Part shown: piece after piece, positions 20,546 through 22,333 of the stretch | How the letters are laid out: every line of letters begins with the position of its first letter | Numbering within the stretch: the stretch's first letter is position 1 | Virus record (IMG/VR): IMGVR_UViG_3300025652_000620 | Span: 1 to 22,333 of that record | Strand: one strand, 5' to 3' | Length of the DNA: 22,333 bases | Origin: a virus | Translations under genes and position numbers: made by a program | Notes under the pieces: model-generated | The model's input: only the letters and a program-made list of their open reading frames with translations | Databases searched by the model: none | What the model was told of the DNA's origin: nothing

Positions 20546-20836
20546 CTAGGGAACCCCCTTCTTTCCCTCCTCTACAACCTCCTTGCAGAGAACTGAGTGA
20601 TCCCCCGGCTTACTGTGATACCTCCAGCGGACCCCTTCAATGTCCTGGAAGAACTCCAGAGCCTCATTAAGCTCAGGGTGTAGTCCGCTAACATTGGAAG
20701 AGATAATCCTCACATTGATGAAACGACCATGTTGATCATAGTCCTCGCTCTGCAGAGACTTCACAATCACAGGAGTAGTAGTACCCCTCATGAGCACCGG
20801 AAAGGGTACCTTGAACTCTTTACTTCTTCTTCCCAT
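20546..20836 (-). CDS. Hypothetical protein (96 aa)
   Basis: 96 residues starting MGRRSKEFKVPFPVLMRG, then a beta/alpha pattern (TPVIVKSLQSEDYDQHGRFI) and helix (PELNEALEFFQDIEGV). ATG at 20836 with AGAGGAAGAAAGA upstream. It does not carry the motifs of the adjacent paralogue array. It is the last gene of that operon. The function is unknown. Confidence 0.6.
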   Translation of the reverse strand: MGRRSKEFKVPFPVLMRGTTTPVIVKSLQSEDYDQHGRFINVRIISSNVSGLHPELNEALEFFQDIEGVRWRYHSKPGDHSVLCKEVVEEGKKGVP

Positions 20837-20854
20837 TCTTTCTTCCTCTCATTC

Positions 20855-21136
20855 TTATTCTATCTCCCTCAGTCCGTCAACCTCTCTAACAGGCTCCACA
20901 GTGAGACTCTGAGCAATGACGTCTCGTTCTGTTATTTCCCAGGTATGACCCCTCTCACAGACGAAGCGTTTTGTTGTAGTCTCGCCGTTCTTGTCCCTAA
21001 AGTAGTCTTGCTCAAGGGTTGTGATACCGACAATACGGACCTGTAGTTGATTGTGTGTTGTACTCAGTATCCTGACCACCAATTTAGCATGAGGGATGTA
21101 AACCAGCGGCTGAGTCTCCTTGATGTATATCTCCAT
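20855..21136 (-). CDS. Tandem paralogue 1 (93 aa)
   Basis: Start at the ATG at 21136 (AAAAGGAAA before it) so that MEIYIKETQPLVYIP aligns with its neighbours. It has the family end motif FVCERGHTWEITERD (C-E-x-G-x-x-W-x-I-T-x-R-D), then an acidic tail. The N-terminal LGR of the neighbours is replaced by KLVVRIL, so it is the more divergent member. Expected fold is a small beta barrel. The function is unknown. Confidence 0.65.
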   Translation of the reverse strand: MEIYIKETQPLVYIPHAKLVVRILSTTHNQLQVRIVGITTLEQDYFRDKNGETTTKRFVCERGHTWEITERDVIAQSLTVEPVREVDGLREIE

Positions 21137-21393
21137 TTTCCTTTTTCCTTCAACAAAGTCTTTCTCTTTCGAAAGTCTATCTTCGCGATGAACCATCGTC
21201 GACCTTGCACACAAACCATTGCTTCTTCAAAAGAGAGCAGATGCTGCCGCCGAAGATGGCGAGAGATCACCTGGCCTTGTTCGTCTAAAAGAGGTACAAG
21301 GGCTAAGCAACCGTGTCTCGAACCCACTATTCGACCTACGTAAGACCCTTTGTAGAAGAACAACGGACCGTCGTTTCCAAAGTTAACTACCAT
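21064..21393 (-). CDS. Tandem paralogue 2 (109 aa, longer tail)
   Basis: MVVNFGNDGPLFFYKGSYVG aligns with the array's N-terminal motif, and MVCVQGRRWFIAKID with the C-terminal one (Glu replaced by Val). After this it continues about 35 residues beyond the usual end and overlaps the next gene by 73 nt, probably because an ancestral stop was lost. GGAGACGGGGCA precedes the ATG. Confidence 0.6.
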   Translation of the reverse strand: MVVNFGNDGPLFFYKGSYVGRIVGSRHGCLALVPLLDEQGQVISRHLRRQHLLSFEEAMVCVQGRRWFIAKIDFRKRKTLLKEKGKWRYTSRRLSRWFTSLMLNWWSGY

Positions 21394-21674
21394 TGCCCCG
21401 TCTCCCTCTCATGCTCCACAAGTGTGATTCTTGTTGTCGAGTAGTTCACCGACTCCACCACCCAAGACCACCCCTGTTCGCAGATCAGAGGCTGACGGCC
21501 AACACTATTCAGAAAAGGCCTCTTGAGAAAACGAGTCTTAGACCTATAACCGACGGCGACTACTCTGAATGCAAGGCTATCACCCTCGTACTCGACCAGC
21601 GTACCGAGGTGGGAAGTACTTGTTATAAAGAATAACGGAGACTCTTCGACATAGTCGATAATCATTTTCTTCAT
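21387..21674 (-). CDS. Tandem paralogue 3 (95 aa)
   Basis: MKKMIIDYVEESPLFFITST followed by LGTLVEYEGDSLAFRVVAVG, then LICEQGWSWVV. It matches the array pattern: acidic residue before PLF, an LG/T turn, then C-E-x-G-x-x-W. AAAGGGGATAACCA before the ATG; a second ATG three codons later aligns better with paralogues 4 and 5. It overlaps gene 2 by 7 nt. The function is unknown. Confidence 0.65.
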   Translation of the reverse strand: MKKMIIDYVEESPLFFITSTSHLGTLVEYEGDSLAFRVVAVGYRSKTRFLKRPFLNSVGRQPLICEQGWSWVVESVNYSTTRITLVEHERETGQW

Positions 21675-21677
21675 TGG

Positions 21678-21938
21678 TTATCCCCTTTGTTCCAGAGCAA
21701 GAACCTGCTCCTCAAGATCTCGCCGCGTGATCCTCCATCTGTGACCCGCTTCGCAGTAAAGATAGCTCTCACTCGTGGCGAACCGTATTGGCTTCTCGAG
21801 GCACTTAAAGCGGTTACCAGTTATGAGACCAAAGACCGTGAGGTTCATCGAGTACTGACGAAGCTTCTGCACACGGCCCAGACAACTGCAGCTCGGAAAG
21901 TAGAATAGTGGGGAGTTGTCCCCGCAGTTAATGATCAT
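21678..21938 (-). CDS. Tandem paralogue 4 (86 aa)
   Basis: Start at the ATG at 21938 (AAGGAGACCTGCTA upstream), giving MIINCGDNSPLFYFPSCSCL with GRV after it. The end reads YCEAGHRWRITRRDLEEQVL. It shares the CG.xxPLxYxPxCxCLGR signature most closely with paralogue 5, including a C-x-C pair that could bind metal. The longer frame to 21956 only adds bases inside the preceding gene. Confidence 0.7.
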   Translation of the reverse strand: MIINCGDNSPLFYFPSCSCLGRVQKLRQYSMNLTVFGLITGNRFKCLEKPIRFATSESYLYCEAGHRWRITRRDLEEQVLALEQRG

Positions 21939-22218
21939 TAGCAGGTCTCCTTGCATAAAGTTTCGTCATGACGGTTTGCTCGCTAGGGTCTCGCTTTGTC
22001 ACCGCCCAGCAGTCACCCCCCTCACAGTAAAAGAAGAGTTCATCCGTGGAATACGGGAACGGGTTGTCATACCACCAAAGTCCATGATTGGCCCGGCAGC
22101 CGACGACTTCCAACCGCAAGCTGTATTGAGCCACTCCCACTAGACGACCCAGGCAACCGCAGCCAGGGGGGTAGAGTAGCGGGGTGACACCCCCGCAGCC
22201 GATAACACGGTATTTCAT
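21928..22218 (-). CDS. Tandem paralogue 5 (96 aa)
   Basis: First gene of the array in reading direction. MKYRVIGCGGVTPLLYPPGC with GCLGRLVG next, then FYCEGGDCWAVTKRDPSEQ. AAGGAGTAGCGGG precedes the ATG. It overlaps paralogue 4 by 11 nt. Together with 4 it defines the consensus of the family. The function is unknown. Confidence 0.7.
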   Translation of the reverse strand: MKYRVIGCGGVTPLLYPPGCGCLGRLVGVAQYSLRLEVVGCRANHGLWWYDNPFPYSTDELFFYCEGGDCWAVTKRDPSEQTVMTKLYARRPANDH

Positions 22219-22235
22219 CCCGCTACTCCTTGTTC

Positions 22236-22333
22236 TTAGTAGAGTTCAGCAGGATACTCGGGTGACGTCACCGGTGGTAACGACAGTCCGAAGGTTTTCT
22301 CGACCTCCCAGTCGGTCATCTCTTCGGTCTCAA
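22236..22333 (-). CDS. Partial minus-strand gene at right edge
   Basis: The frame ending at 22236 reads ETEEMTDWEVEKTFGLSLPP then VTSPEYPAELY and stop, and runs off the window. An internal ATG would leave only 26 residues, so a longer gene starting outside is more likely. It precedes paralogue 5 in the same direction. Acidic and proline-rich; no family visible. Confidence 0.5.
   Translation of the reverse strand, partial: ETEEMTDWEVEKTFGLSLPPVTSPEYPAELY

Noticed and set aside
1-22333. tRNA genes, CRISPR arrays, insertion sequences, terminal repeats
   Set aside because: No cloverleaf-like sequence, no spaced direct repeats, no transposase motifs and no long direct repeat were seen by eye. 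A tRNAscan or repeat search was not possible here.

Overview
The window looks like part of the genome of a T7-like podovirus (Autographivirus-type) of a Gram-negative host. It carries a single-subunit phage RNA polymerase, an acidic-tailed ssDNA-binding protein, a family A DNA polymerase, a 5'-3' exonuclease, a primase-helicase, and both terminase subunits. Genes are small, tightly packed, often overlap by ATGA or TGATG, and mostly have clear Shine-Dalgarno sequences. No capsid, tail or lysis genes were recognised, and I see no tRNA or CRISPR. The host cannot be named from this window.

Layout. (1) From about 17180 down to 1, on the minus strand, there is one long early and replication block. 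In transcription order it holds: unknown small proteins, a GGCT-like protein, two tiny ORFs, RNA polymerase, SSB, small and membrane proteins (a DUF1127 protein among them), a zinc protein, a dATP/dGTP diphosphohydrolase-like protein, an HD phosphohydrolase, a nucleotidyltransferase-like protein, DNA polymerase, exonuclease, a GIY-YIG protein, a polynucleotide-kinase-like protein and the primase-helicase, which runs off the left edge. (2) From 17203 to 17990, on the plus strand, are a phage-type promoter, a probable small terminase and two tiny proteins, closed by a hairpin. (3) From 17995 to 18682, minus strand, are a conserved small protein and an HU/IHF-like protein. (4) From 18694 to 20040, plus strand, is the large terminase. 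(5) From 20101 to the right edge, minus strand, are small proteins that include five tandem, mutually similar ORFs of about 90 residues. Having the packaging genes on the strand opposite to the replication block differs from the one-strand T7 layout.

Main discoveries. The RNA polymerase gene is interrupted by a 283-nt ORF-less group I intron (12845-13127). I could fold P1, P3, P4, P6, P7, P8 and P9 by eye, and removing the intron restores a 727-codon frame right after the conserved DFRGRVY motif. A 17-bp motif, ACCAGGTAACGWTAAAG, occurs three times (13957-13973 minus, 17203-17219 plus, 20503-20519 plus). It resembles the SP6 promoter and sits 14-19 nt before start codons in two cases, one of them the polymerase's own gene, which suggests autoregulation. 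The five-member paralogue array at 20855-22218 is a possible undescribed phage family. Two genes lack a normal start in frame: the GIY-YIG gene, which could be reached by a +1 shift at a UGA-C stop, and a 60-codon ORF that appears to need an AUC start.

How it may work together. A host-type promoter candidate at 17230-17258 could start the leftward early block. The polymerase made after splicing would then fire the SP6-like promoters, boosting itself and turning on the rightward packaging genes. Two purine-nucleotide hydrolase-like genes lie beside a polymerase with an altered motif A. This raises, but does not establish, a link to modified or filtered dNTP pools.
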